This document shows positions 27,261-35,970 of a stretch of DNA of 64,000 nt, in pieces; position 1 is the stretch's first letter; each line of letters opens with the position of its first letter. Source of the stretch: CAZICM01 sp964537685 (GTDB lineage Bacteria > Myxococcota_A > Polyangia > Polyangiales > Polyangiaceae). The position numbers and the translations under genes were made by a program. The notes under the pieces were generated by a model. It did not search any database and was not told where the DNA came from. It saw only the letters and a program-made list of their open reading frames with translations. The stretch is taken from positions 124,001 through 188,000 of the forward strand of contig CAZICM010000014.1 of NCBI GenBank assembly GCA_964537685.1, read 5' to 3'.

Positions 27261-28004
27261 TCAAGTGCGTAAGTCGACCAGTTTCTGCAAAAAATTATCC
27301 ATCTCCCGCTGATTTCGAAGGAAATAGGTGGCTGCAGAGCGTCTAGATTGTCCCACGCGGATAGACAGTAGGCGCCCGGGCTGATCGAGCTCAAATACAT
27401 CTTCGTCTGTCACGTCATCGCCTACATAAAGCGCTGTATCCGCTCCTTCTCTCCGGCGCAATTCCATGAGCGCATCCCCTTTGTGGGGTGCCTTCTCGGG
27501 TATCACATTCACCACCAGCTTCCCCGCGACGATGCGCATAGGGAGCGAAAGCTTGGCGACGGCTTGGTAAATTCCTTGTCTCGCCTCCCGGCGGCGGCGC
27601 ACGCGGCGAAAATGAACCGCCAGTGAATAGCGCTTATCTTCGATATCTATGCCCGGTATGCCCTTCAGCTCCTGTTCCAGTTCCGGCCGGATTTGATGAA
27701 TTTGTGGTTCAAATAACTCTATGTTTTCCCCTGGTTCGAGACCGTGATTGCCTATCAGGTATTTCGCGGGTATCCCTTCCAGGCGTGCTCTTACATCCTC
27801 CATGCTGCGGCCTGAAATCACCGCGCAGGGGTAAAGCTGGGATACTTTTTCCAGCAACGTGTGGGTTCTAGGCCGCATCCGGGCTTGCTCCCGATCCGCG
27901 ACGATAGGGGCAAGAGTGCCGTCAAAATCTAGCGCGACAAGCAGCCGAGACCAAGAAAATTGGGCAAGAATCTCTATGTTTTTCGAAGAAAGTATGTGTT
28001 TCAT
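27261..28004 (-). CDS. otsB: Trehalose-6-phosphate phosphatase
   Basis: 247 residues. HAD-superfamily motif I 'LDFDGTLAPI' (Asp26 and Asp28), motif II 'CAVISGRSMEDV', 'LIGNHGLE', and motif IV 'YVGDDVTDEDVF'. It removes phosphate from trehalose-6-phosphate in the OtsAB pathway. The start overlaps the otsA stop (ATGA), so synthase and phosphatase are translationally coupled. Confidence 0.94.
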   Translation of the reverse strand: MKHILSSKNIEILAQFSWSRLLVALDFDGTLAPIVADREQARMRPRTHTLLEKVSQLYPCAVISGRSMEDVRARLEGIPAKYLIGNHGLEPGENIELFEPQIHQIRPELEQELKGIPGIDIEDKRYSLAVHFRRVRRRREARQGIYQAVAKLSLPMRIVAGKLVVNVIPEKAPHKGDALMELRRREGADTALYVGDDVTDEDVFELDQPGRLLSIRVGQSRRSAATYFLRNQREMDNFLQKLVDLRT

Positions 28005-30244
28005 GTGGATTCTACCGGTAGATGGCGCATAAGCGGACCCATGGACGTGAAGCGGCCCATCAGCCTCTCCTTTCGGCGCAATTCCGCGGCATCCACAAGC
28101 ATTCGCCCAGCCCAGCGGTACACATTGAATTCGGATACCAAGCGCCTCATCGATTGCATTCGTTCTTTTTGCTCTGCCTCAGGCATTCGCAATGCTGCCG
28201 CGAGTGCATCCCCCGCCTGCCGGATATCATAGGGATTTACGATCAGCGCCTCCGTCAGGTCGCGGGCGGCTCCGGTGAATTGGCTCAGCACCAGCACGCC
28301 CTGCTCATCGTTTCTCGCCGCGACAAATTCCTTGGCCACCAAGTTCATTCCATCGTGCAAGCTGCTCACATAACATAAATCTGCTGCCCGATAATAACGA
28401 AACACCGTCGGCGGTTCATGATGCGAGCGAAGCAGCACAATAGGCTGATAGGCGCCCTGTGTCCACTTTTTGTTGATCTCTTCGGCGAGAGCCACCACCC
28501 GCTCATTGAGCTCCCGATACCGATCGATTTTCGTCCGGCTCGGCGCCGCCAGTTGAGCAAAGGTAAAACGCCCCCGAAATTCAGGATGCCGCGAAAGCAG
28601 CTCATCCACGGCCATGAGGCGCTCTTCGATCCCTTTGGTGTAGTCGAGCCTATCGATGCCCACGCCCAAAAGAGCGTCCTGCCGAAGCATGAGCTCTTTT
28701 CGGACATCCGCGCGGCATTGCTCCGCATCGGGCAAATCGTCCAGCCAATGCACCGGCCATTCAATCGAAATTGGATAAGGCCGAATCAGCGTCTTGCGCG
28801 GGCCTTGAATCACTGCGTGGGTTTCCCGGTCAATGCGGCTCTCCATAAATGCATCCACCGAATCAATAAAGTTGTTGCAATGTTGCTGGGTATGAAATCC
28901 CACGATACTCGACCCCAGTAAGCCCGAGATAATCTCTTCACGGTAGGGGCATATCCCCATACGCTCCGCATTTGCCCATGGAATATGCCAAAACGTCAAA
29001 ATTGTTGCCCTGGGGAGCCGTTCCCGAATCATCTTGGGAGCAAGTGCAAAGTGATAATCTTGGACCAGCACAATGGGCTCGTCCGAATCGACTTCCTGGC
29101 ATACTGCATCGGCAAATTTGCGATTTACGCGAACATAATGCTCCCAATCCTCGGCTCTGAATATGGGCCTGGCATGAGCGACATGACAGAGCGGCCATAA
29201 TCCTTCGTTGGAAAAACCATAATAATATCCATTTTCCTCGGCCTCGTTTAGCCATACCCGGCGAATGCTGTAGGATTCTTCGCCGGGAGGCACCCGTACC
29301 CGGTCGTGAACATCCACGGTCTCCCGATCTCCGCTGCCGCTCCCATGAGCAACCCATATACCGCCGCAGGCCCGCATCACAGGCTCAAGCGCGGTCACCA
29401 AACCGCTCGCTGGGTGCTTCACTTGGATACCACTGTCCGATTTCTCGTGAATATAAGGCTCTCGATTGGCTAGGATAGCCACTTTTTCCCCCTGAAGATG
29501 CTGAGAGAGAGCTGCCCGGAGCCGGCCTGGATTCCATGGCCCCGTTCGAGTTTCGCTATCATGCTCCCTAGCTAGACGCTCCACCAGCGCCCTTACATCT
29601 CTGACGAGTGGCATAAATTCTCGGGAGGGATGTCCTGCAAGCGCCCGCTGCAAATCCGACGTCCATCCTCTCCAAGCCCATCTTGCCGCCAAATAAGTTC
29701 CCAATGAGGCGAGCAGCGATAGAATAAAGAATGCCGTCAGAATGATATTGCGTGTGGTGCCGTCGCGCCGCTCAATAAAGCTGAGATCATGAACGAGTGC
29801 AACGATTCCCTTGGGATTTCCGGCATCCTCCAAGACGATCGCACTCAAGTGAGCCCGGCCTTCGGGGAGATCGGCGGTCGTTGCCCACTTGCTCGCGGAT
29901 ATTCCTCCACGGTGCCGAAAACCCGTTAAGATTGACGCACAGGAAAACGCATTGGGATATGCGCTTGTTGCCGCCAGCACATCACCTTCCAGTGAACAGG
30001 CCGCGGCTGCCATGACGCGTTCGTCGCGGGTGATATCCACCAAGATTTCGCTGAGGCGCGTGCGATTCTCGCTCCAGTTCTCGAGCAACCCTTTCCTGGC
30101 TGCTGCCACGGCCAAGCTCGCGCGCAGGTTGAGATCTTTCTCAAACCAATTTCGCGTAACCCGGTTCAGCACAACATATCCAGTGAAGGTCAGAAGCACA
30201 ACGCCGGCCAATAAAACGAGCATAAATTGCAGGGAACGCTTCAT
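28001..30244 (-). CDS. otsA: Membrane-anchored trehalose-6-phosphate synthase with N-terminal sensor domain
   Basis: 747 residues from ATG 30244; plain OtsA is about 470. Residues 5-27 are TM1, 28-165 an extracytoplasmic domain, 166-187 TM2, then a HAMP-like linker to about 240. The GT20 synthase domain follows: 'VLVQDYHFALAPKMIRERLP', 'TFWHIPWANAE', 'GVGIDRLDYTKGIEERL', and the donor-binding 'SSLHDGMNLVAKEFVAA'. It makes trehalose-6-phosphate from UDP- or ADP-glucose and glucose-6-phosphate. The sensor-like N-terminus suggests direct control of the enzyme by an outside signal. No Shine-Dalgarno sequence is visible before the ATG; a leaderless mRNA is possible. Confidence 0.92.
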   Translation of the reverse strand: MKRSLQFMLVLLAGVVLLTFTGYVVLNRVTRNWFEKDLNLRASLAVAAARKGLLENWSENRTRLSEILVDITRDERVMAAAACSLEGDVLAATSAYPNAFSCASILTGFRHRGGISASKWATTADLPEGRAHLSAIVLEDAGNPKGIVALVHDLSFIERRDGTTRNIILTAFFILSLLASLGTYLAARWAWRGWTSDLQRALAGHPSREFMPLVRDVRALVERLAREHDSETRTGPWNPGRLRAALSQHLQGEKVAILANREPYIHEKSDSGIQVKHPASGLVTALEPVMRACGGIWVAHGSGSGDRETVDVHDRVRVPPGEESYSIRRVWLNEAEENGYYYGFSNEGLWPLCHVAHARPIFRAEDWEHYVRVNRKFADAVCQEVDSDEPIVLVQDYHFALAPKMIRERLPRATILTFWHIPWANAERMGICPYREEIISGLLGSSIVGFHTQQHCNNFIDSVDAFMESRIDRETHAVIQGPRKTLIRPYPISIEWPVHWLDDLPDAEQCRADVRKELMLRQDALLGVGIDRLDYTKGIEERLMAVDELLSRHPEFRGRFTFAQLAAPSRTKIDRYRELNERVVALAEEINKKWTQGAYQPIVLLRSHHEPPTVFRYYRAADLCYVSSLHDGMNLVAKEFVAARNDEQGVLVLSQFTGAARDLTEALIVNPYDIRQAGDALAAALRMPEAEQKERMQSMRRLVSEFNVYRWAGRMLVDAAELRRKERLMGRFTSMGPLMRHLPVEST

Positions 30245-30255
30245 GTGAAATTCAC

Positions 30256-30293
30256 TAGCACAAATTATTTGGATGTCCAAATGTTTTGTGCTA
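30256..30293. promoter_or_regulatory. 38-bp palindromic operator candidate between otsA and GH15 gene
   Basis: An inner perfect inverted repeat, ATTTGGA-tg-TCCAAAT (30267-30282), lies inside outer arms TAGCACAAA (30256-30264) and TTTGTGCTA (30285-30293). Both share one centre at 30274/30275; only the 30265-30266/30283-30284 positions and the two central bases are unpaired. Promoter-like elements overlap it on both strands: plus, TTGGAT (30269) and TAAAAT (30292) 17 bases apart; minus, TTGGAC and TAGTGA 17 bases apart. Such a site in a divergent region fits binding by the co-transcribed MarR protein (inference). Confidence 0.75.
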
Positions 30294-30304
30294 AAATCAT
30301 TTTT

Positions 30305-32071
30305 ATGATGCTCAAAGACCTTGGTTTAATAGGTAACTGTCAATTTTCGGCCCTTGTCGATCGCCGCGGATCGATTGTGTGGTCGTGCATGCCGCGCTTT
30401 GACTCAGAGCCAGTTTTCGCAGCTTTACTCGACGAAAATGAAGGGGGAAGCTTTGGCATCCGGCCCGCGGACGGTTCGGTTGGCATCGCCCGCTACTTGC
30501 CCAATACCAATGTATTGGAAACGCATTTTACGACAAAAGACGGCTCTTTTCGAGTCATCGACTTTGCTCCGCGCTTCGTGCTCTTTGAGCGCAGCTTCAG
30601 GCCAACGAAGATTATCCGCATAGCCGAGCCACTTTCAGGCACACCGCGAATTCGCGTGAACTGTAATCCAATTGCAGGCTGGTCAAAGGCGATTCCCCGC
30701 CGTGAATTCGGCTCGCATCATATTGCCTACGCAGGTTTCGACGCCGAGCTTCGGCTCACGACGGATGCTCCGCTTTCTTACCTCAATGGCGAACCGTTTG
30801 CCCTCACGGAGCGCAGGCATTTTGTGCTTTCTTTAGGCGCGCCCGTTGAGGAACCTTTAGAACCGCTTTGCGAACGCTTTCTGCGCCAGACCATCCGTTA
30901 TTGGCAGGGCTGGGTAAAGCACTGCGACATACCAACCGTGTACCAAGAAGAAGTTATCCGCTCTGCACTGGCCTTGAAACTTCACTGTTTTGAGGACACA
31001 GGCGCTATTATCGCCGCGATGACCACATCAATTCCCGAATTCAGAGGCACGGGCCGCACCTGGGACTATCGCTATTGCTGGCTCCGCGATGCGTATTACA
31101 CCTTGGGAGCCTTTCGCTTGCTTGGTCAATTCGAGGAACGCGAACAATTCTTGAGCTTTTTGCTGAACATTGTTTCATCGTCCCCGGATTTGGACTTGGC
31201 GCCGCTTTATCGCATTGATGGGAGCAGCGACCTGCGCGAGCGTATCTTACCGAATTGGCCCGGATTTTACAATGAGCCTCCAGTCAGGGTGGGAAATCAG
31301 GCCGCGGAGCATCGGCAATACGATGTATTTGGGGAAATGGTGCTCGCACTCTCTCCCTTCTTTGTGGACGCGCGATTCCGGGATCAAATTACACCTCAGG
31401 TCCTCGATTTGGTGACAAAACTTTCGCACAAAGCCATTCGGGTCGCGGGGTTGCCCGATGCTGGAATTTGGGAATACCGTTCGGAATGGCGTCCCCAAAC
31501 CTTCAGTACGCTGATGTGTTGGGCGGCGGCGGATCGGATGAGCCGGATCGCGCTTCAGCATAGGCCATCAGAAGCGGAGTTTTTCGCTGTGGCGTCGAAC
31601 AGGCTCCGGAACGAAATCTTGGGAAATGCACTGGATCCCAAACGGCAATGCTTGGTCGCGGATTATGGGGGAATTGAAGTGGATGCCGCATTGTTGCAGG
31701 CGGTAATGTTGCGTTTACTCGACCCCAAGGATGCGCGGATGAGGGCGACGGTCGAAGCTGTTCTGTCGGATCTGTCGATCGATGGCTGGATTCGGCGATA
31801 TCGAACCCGGGATGACTTTGGCGTTCCCGAGGTGGCGTTTACGCTCTGCACGTTCTGGATGATCGAAGCGCTGGCGATGATCGGACGCATGGATGAGGCA
31901 AGAACGCTGATGGAGAGGATACGGGGGATACAGTCACCCTTGGGCCTTTTGTCAGAAGATATTGATCCCAAAACAGGAGAGATGTGGGGAAACTTTCCTC
32001 AGGCGTACTCTCATGTGGGAATGATTCACGCAGCCTTTGCCGCTGCGCCCCGCTGGTCTGAGGTCGTATAA
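30305..32071 (+). CDS. GH15-family glucoamylase/trehalase-like glycosidase
   Basis: 588 residues from ATG 30305 (a second ATG follows at 30308). The N-terminal beta-sandwich begins 'LKDLGLIGNCQFSALVDRRG', typical of bacterial GH15. The (alpha/alpha)6 barrel has 'TWDYRYCWLRDAYYTL', with the catalytic-cleft W-R-D motif, and 'GIWEYRSEWRPQTFS'. Bacterial GH15 members include true trehalases, for example in mycobacteria. Beside otsA and otsB, trehalose hydrolysis is the most likely activity, but an alpha-glucan substrate cannot be excluded. There is no clear ribosome site, so the mRNA may be leaderless. Confidence 0.88.
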   Translation: MMLKDLGLIGNCQFSALVDRRGSIVWSCMPRFDSEPVFAALLDENEGGSFGIRPADGSVGIARYLPNTNVLETHFTTKDGSFRVIDFAPRFVLFERSFRPTKIIRIAEPLSGTPRIRVNCNPIAGWSKAIPRREFGSHHIAYAGFDAELRLTTDAPLSYLNGEPFALTERRHFVLSLGAPVEEPLEPLCERFLRQTIRYWQGWVKHCDIPTVYQEEVIRSALALKLHCFEDTGAIIAAMTTSIPEFRGTGRTWDYRYCWLRDAYYTLGAFRLLGQFEEREQFLSFLLNIVSSSPDLDLAPLYRIDGSSDLRERILPNWPGFYNEPPVRVGNQAAEHRQYDVFGEMVLALSPFFVDARFRDQITPQVLDLVTKLSHKAIRVAGLPDAGIWEYRSEWRPQTFSTLMCWAAADRMSRIALQHRPSEAEFFAVASNRLRNEILGNALDPKRQCLVADYGGIEVDAALLQAVMLRLLDPKDARMRATVEAVLSDLSIDGWIRRYRTRDDFGVPEVAFTLCTFWMIEALAMIGRMDEARTLMERIRGIQSPLGLLSEDIDPKTGEMWGNFPQAYSHVGMIHAAFAAAPRWSEVV

Positions 32072-32087
32072 ATGTCCAATGATGCCC

Positions 32088-33620
32088 CTACTGCGGGGCT
32101 TCGCAGGTACAGGGCTCGGTGACAATCCTACCACCCGAACACACCTTTTTCTTCCCATATTCGCAGCGCGACGCATGGGGAGGCAGTTCGCCCGCACATC
32201 CGCAATAGGCGTCGGTTCCATCGTCAATACACACGCCCCCAGCCTCGGCGCAATCCATCCAGTCGGGCATCAGATTCAGATTGCACTCGACAAGCACGCC
32301 CCGATCGGTGCATTTCTTTCCCGTGGGGCCGCAATCCACCGAACATCCCAACATGGGTTTTACGTTGGGATCTTTGCCATTGGGCAACGTGAGCCCGCCT
32401 TCCAGCGGAGCCGTGCCCCCATCCGGCACGGGAATCATCTCGCCGGGCATAAATTCTTTGCAGCTTACCGAGCCATCTTTGGCCGCCGGGCATTCAAGCT
32501 CATAGCGTTTGCTATCGCTTGTGCATAATACAATTGAGGCGTATCCCGTGGCCTTGCTGAGCTTGCATTTGGCTTCGCCCGGTTTAAGTCCTTCGTCGGC
32601 GCAGCCCGGCTGGTCTTTTACATCCATGCAGTCATAACGGCATAGATCTGGATTGAATGCGCAGCTTCCGCCCCGGGCAATACAGGATTGCTCGACCTTT
32701 TCGCCATTATCGGCGCAATAGAGAACGCGCTGTGTCTTGCTATGGCTGCACTGGCCTTCAGGCGGAAGAGCACCGCAGCCCTTGCAGCCTACGCCAAAGC
32801 GATCGAGTTCTCCGCAGGTTTGGTCATCGCCGCATTTATCTTCGATATAGACTTCGCCGTCACAATGCTGGCCTACCGTTTTTCCCATATCATCCGGGCC
32901 GCATTTTCCATAAAAATCTAAGCCGGGCGGGCATTGCTTCGCGCATCGCACCGCTCCCGCAGAGTCGGTCCGGCATTGAAGCATTGGATCGACTTCTGTG
33001 CAGTTGATTTTATCTTGGTATAGCCTTCCAAAGCAGCGTTTGTTCATCTGTACGCCGGAGGGGGCCGGGACTTCCGCGGTATCCGAGCAGAATCCGGTGC
33101 GAAGCGCTGCCGCATCGCTTCCAGCATCGGGGCCGCCCGAATAGAAAGTGCCGTCTTCCTGGGCCGTGGCGCAGTATTTTCTCGTGCATGCGGCATTGCC
33201 TTCCACCATATAGCTGCATGTATTGTTGGGATTTACGCTTGTGCAGCTTACATCGCGAAGAATTTTACCGTCGCAGGTCTGGAGATGTTTATCATCGCAG
33301 GCTCCAAAGCTATCGACATAATCGGGGCAAGGTTTGCCGCATTCGGCTTCGCCTTTGCCGGTGAGCAGGCATTGCTGGTTGTTATCGCTTTTGCAGTTCT
33401 TGGTGACTTCAAAGCCATCGGGACTGCAAGCGACCAAATCGTTGCCCTTGCATTTAGGGGCTTTGAATGTTTTGGGGTCGCAGCGGGGCGCGGAAGCCGC
33501 GTTTTCGCCGCCGCAGTTGGCGCTGCTCAGCGCTATGGCGGCCAATACCAGCGGTCCGGCTGCGAATAACCAAGGTAGAAGCTTCGAGGGGCGGGCGGGA
33601 GGAACTCGATGGATGGGCAT
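32088..33620 (-). CDS. Large Cys-rich lipoprotein
   Basis: 510 residues. A basic N-terminus and hydrophobic stretch (15-32) end in a lipobox-like 'SSANC' with Cys36. The mature part has many Cys residues in repeated modules, most of the form C-x(4-9)-G-x-x-V/L-x-x-C ('CDGKILRDVSC', 'CDGEVYIEDKC', 'CNLNLMPDWMDC'), consistent with small disulphide-bonded surface domains. Proteins of this kind are common in myxobacteria, and functions are generally unknown. It converges on the GH15 gene with a 16-base gap. Confidence 0.7.
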   Translation of the reverse strand: MPIHRVPPARPSKLLPWLFAAGPLVLAAIALSSANCGGENAASAPRCDPKTFKAPKCKGNDLVACSPDGFEVTKNCKSDNNQQCLLTGKGEAECGKPCPDYVDSFGACDDKHLQTCDGKILRDVSCTSVNPNNTCSYMVEGNAACTRKYCATAQEDGTFYSGGPDAGSDAAALRTGFCSDTAEVPAPSGVQMNKRCFGRLYQDKINCTEVDPMLQCRTDSAGAVRCAKQCPPGLDFYGKCGPDDMGKTVGQHCDGEVYIEDKCGDDQTCGELDRFGVGCKGCGALPPEGQCSHSKTQRVLYCADNGEKVEQSCIARGGSCAFNPDLCRYDCMDVKDQPGCADEGLKPGEAKCKLSKATGYASIVLCTSDSKRYELECPAAKDGSVSCKEFMPGEMIPVPDGGTAPLEGGLTLPNGKDPNVKPMLGCSVDCGPTGKKCTDRGVLVECNLNLMPDWMDCAEAGGVCIDDGTDAYCGCAGELPPHASRCEYGKKKVCSGGRIVTEPCTCEAPQ

Positions 33621-33675
33621 AGATGATGGCCATCATCGGCGGGTGTTCAGCTTCGGTCAAGATATTTTTGCATTT

Positions 33676-35259
33676 TTATTTTGGTTCTTGTCCGACGGCT
33701 TGTTCAGCCGCTTGGATTTCCGCGTTGCGGGCCATTCTTTGTTCCATGGTCATCAATGCGGAAGGCGGTCCTACAAAGCGTTTTCGTTCGGCGCCAAACC
33801 ATACCAAGGCCGTCAGCCCTCCAAATCCCAACGTAATATATAAAGCCTTGTCGTTGGGCGGTTGTACGCCGATATATAACAATCCTATGCACCAAAGTAC
33901 GCATATAGATGCTACGACGCGGTAGCTTCCGCCCATGGACCATGGGCCCATTTGTTTCCATGTGCGGTTATAGGCCCATAGGCCGAGGGCGATGGGAATT
34001 CCATAGGAAATATAGAGGAAGATGGTGCAAACGGCGGTGATGGTAGAGTAGACTGGGGTATAGATGGTAAAGGCAATGGAGAGCAGCGCGACGGTCCAGA
34101 CGGCGGCGACGGGAGAGCGATAGGCGGGGCTGACGGTGCGAAGGGTGGAGGAAGCGGGTAATCCTCCGTCGCGGGCAAAGGCGTAGGTCATGCGCGAGGC
34201 CGAGGTGACCGTGGCGAGTCCGCATAAGTATTGGGCCAATGCGATGCCTATGTATAGGCTGATTTTTAGGGTGGGGGCGAGTGTTGAATCCAAAATGGAG
34301 TAGAATGCATTTGAGCCTTTGGAGGCGGCAAGGCCGAGATCTGGAGCGGCAAGCACGACGGCGATAAGCATGAGCCAGCCAAAAATGCCTGAATAGAGTA
34401 CGGCGCGAAGGATGGCTTTGGGGACATTGACGGCGGCGCCTATGGTTTCCTCGGAGGTGTGGGCGGAGGCATCGAAGCCTGTGACGGTATAGGCCGGAAG
34501 CAATAGGCCGAGGAAAAAAAGCTTAGGGATATTCTGGGTTTGGGGCCAGACTTCGCCTCCTGCCGCGCCGCTGTTGTTGCTAAAGGTCCAAAGGCGGCTT
34601 ATATCGAGGGCGGGGGCGTGAACAAAGAGGAAAATGGTGAGCAGGGTGGCAACGGCAAAGATTAAATAGCCGCTGAAGTCGGTGAGCAGGGTGGTGGCGC
34701 GGATGCCCCAATGATTGAAGATGGCTTGGGTAACGGTGATCAGTCCGACTCCGGCGGCTTGGAAAAGGGTGGCTTGAGCAGGGCTAAGCGCGGATGGGTC
34801 CAGTCCGAAGGCTGGGCCAATAGAGCCGATAATAAATTGGTAGGTGCCCACATTGATGGCGGATAAGACGGTGATCAGGCCAATGAGATTAAACCATGCG
34901 GTGACCCAGCCCAAGCCCTTTCCCCCGAGAATTGAAGCCCAGTGATACAAGCCCCCGGCCGTTGGAAAGGCCGAGGCCAGTTGGGCCATTGCGGCGGCAA
35001 AACAAAGGGAGAGGAGGCAAGCGAGGGGCCATCCTAGGCCAATAGCGGCGCCACCCACGCTGGATAGGCCCAGGGGAAACGATGTGACGCCACCGGCGAG
35101 GATGCAGATAATGGAGAAAGAGATGGCGAAGTTTGAAAAGCCGCTCATACGGCGCAGAAGTTCTTGGGCATAGCCCAGGGCGTGAAGCCTATGAATATCT
35201 TCGTCGATGGTTTTAATGCCTGGTTCAGGGGGATTTGGTGTTTGATTGGAGCTTTGCAC
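33676..35259 (-). CDS. APC-superfamily amino acid permease
   Basis: 527 residues from a GTG start, about twelve transmembrane helices. 'FSIICILAGGVTSFPLGLSS' near 50 corresponds to the broken TM1 of APC transporters. 'FPTAGGLYHWASILGGKGLG' near 112 is characteristic of the ACT/GabP-like branch. 'YTVTGFDASAHTSEET' near 255 is the TM6 signature. This suggests uptake of amino acids, GABA or polyamines; the substrate is not predictable. 55 bases upstream of the Cys-rich lipoprotein gene, possibly the same transcript. Confidence 0.88.
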   Translation of the reverse strand: MQSSNQTPNPPEPGIKTIDEDIHRLHALGYAQELLRRMSGFSNFAISFSIICILAGGVTSFPLGLSSVGGAAIGLGWPLACLLSLCFAAAMAQLASAFPTAGGLYHWASILGGKGLGWVTAWFNLIGLITVLSAINVGTYQFIIGSIGPAFGLDPSALSPAQATLFQAAGVGLITVTQAIFNHWGIRATTLLTDFSGYLIFAVATLLTIFLFVHAPALDISRLWTFSNNSGAAGGEVWPQTQNIPKLFFLGLLLPAYTVTGFDASAHTSEETIGAAVNVPKAILRAVLYSGIFGWLMLIAVVLAAPDLGLAASKGSNAFYSILDSTLAPTLKISLYIGIALAQYLCGLATVTSASRMTYAFARDGGLPASSTLRTVSPAYRSPVAAVWTVALLSIAFTIYTPVYSTITAVCTIFLYISYGIPIALGLWAYNRTWKQMGPWSMGGSYRVVASICVLWCIGLLYIGVQPPNDKALYITLGFGGLTALVWFGAERKRFVGPPSALMTMEQRMARNAEIQAAEQAVGQEPK

Positions 35260-35348
35260 GGTGGGACCCGATCGAAGAGGAAGACCGACAAGGGACGGTC
35301 GGGTGTTTTTGTCTGGGCGTCAAGAAATTTTTTGAATAGGATACGGAT

Positions 35349-35867
35349 ATGAACAAGATGCGATGCCTTGTTGGGTGGTTGGTCATTGTCGGGTTTTCGG
35401 CGTGCTCGCTCGGGCCGTCTTTTGAAAAGAATGAGCGGGATGTGGAGAGCGAGGCCATTTTGGGGATTGATTCGGGAGCGTGTGATCATGTAGGGGTGCT
35501 AACCGTGGAGTCGCTCTATGCGGCTCCTTATCAATTGACGGATAATCTGCCGCCCGAAGGGGTAAAGGTGGCGTTTGATGGCAAACCTCAAGGGTCTGTA
35601 TTATGCACCCAGTTGGGATGCAATTTTGAGTGTTGTAACAATAGTTGTGGTTATTCGCCGGATTGCCCTTTTTTGCTTAGGGCGGCCGATGGGTACAACG
35701 ATTTATGCTTAAGGAACGAGGGGTTTGCCTGTGGGGGAACGGATTGCAGTCCATGGTGCGAGCCTTTTAGTACAGAGCCTGCGCATCCGTACCGCTTTGT
35801 GGGGACATTAAAATACACTGGAAAGCTGAGCGCTACGCTGGATGTCGAGACCTTTTGTAGGTTGTAA
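35349..35867 (+). CDS. Cys-rich lipoprotein
   Basis: 172 residues. Signal peptide and lipobox 'GFSAC' (Cys19). The mature region has about twelve Cys residues, with a dense cluster 'CTQLGCNFECCNNSCGYSPD' and 'CGGTDCSPWC', implying disulphide cross-linking outside the cytoplasm. No family recognised. It is divergent from the permease (about 90 bases between). The SDR gene follows 103 bases later. Confidence 0.65.
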   Translation: MNKMRCLVGWLVIVGFSACSLGPSFEKNERDVESEAILGIDSGACDHVGVLTVESLYAAPYQLTDNLPPEGVKVAFDGKPQGSVLCTQLGCNFECCNNSCGYSPDCPFLLRAADGYNDLCLRNEGFACGGTDCSPWCEPFSTEPAHPYRFVGTLKYTGKLSATLDVETFCRL

Positions 35868-35970
35868 AAGGCGCATAGAGGATTGTAAAGAGCAAAAATT
35901 TGAATCAGGCCGGGATAATCCAGGGCTTGATTTTTGGATAAAGCTGGGCGATAGAGGGCTTGAGGCAGAA

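Noticed and set aside
35283..35310. Terminator hairpin GACCG/CGGTC with T5
   Set aside because: Only a 5-base stem, and it lies between divergent genes where no transcript should end.
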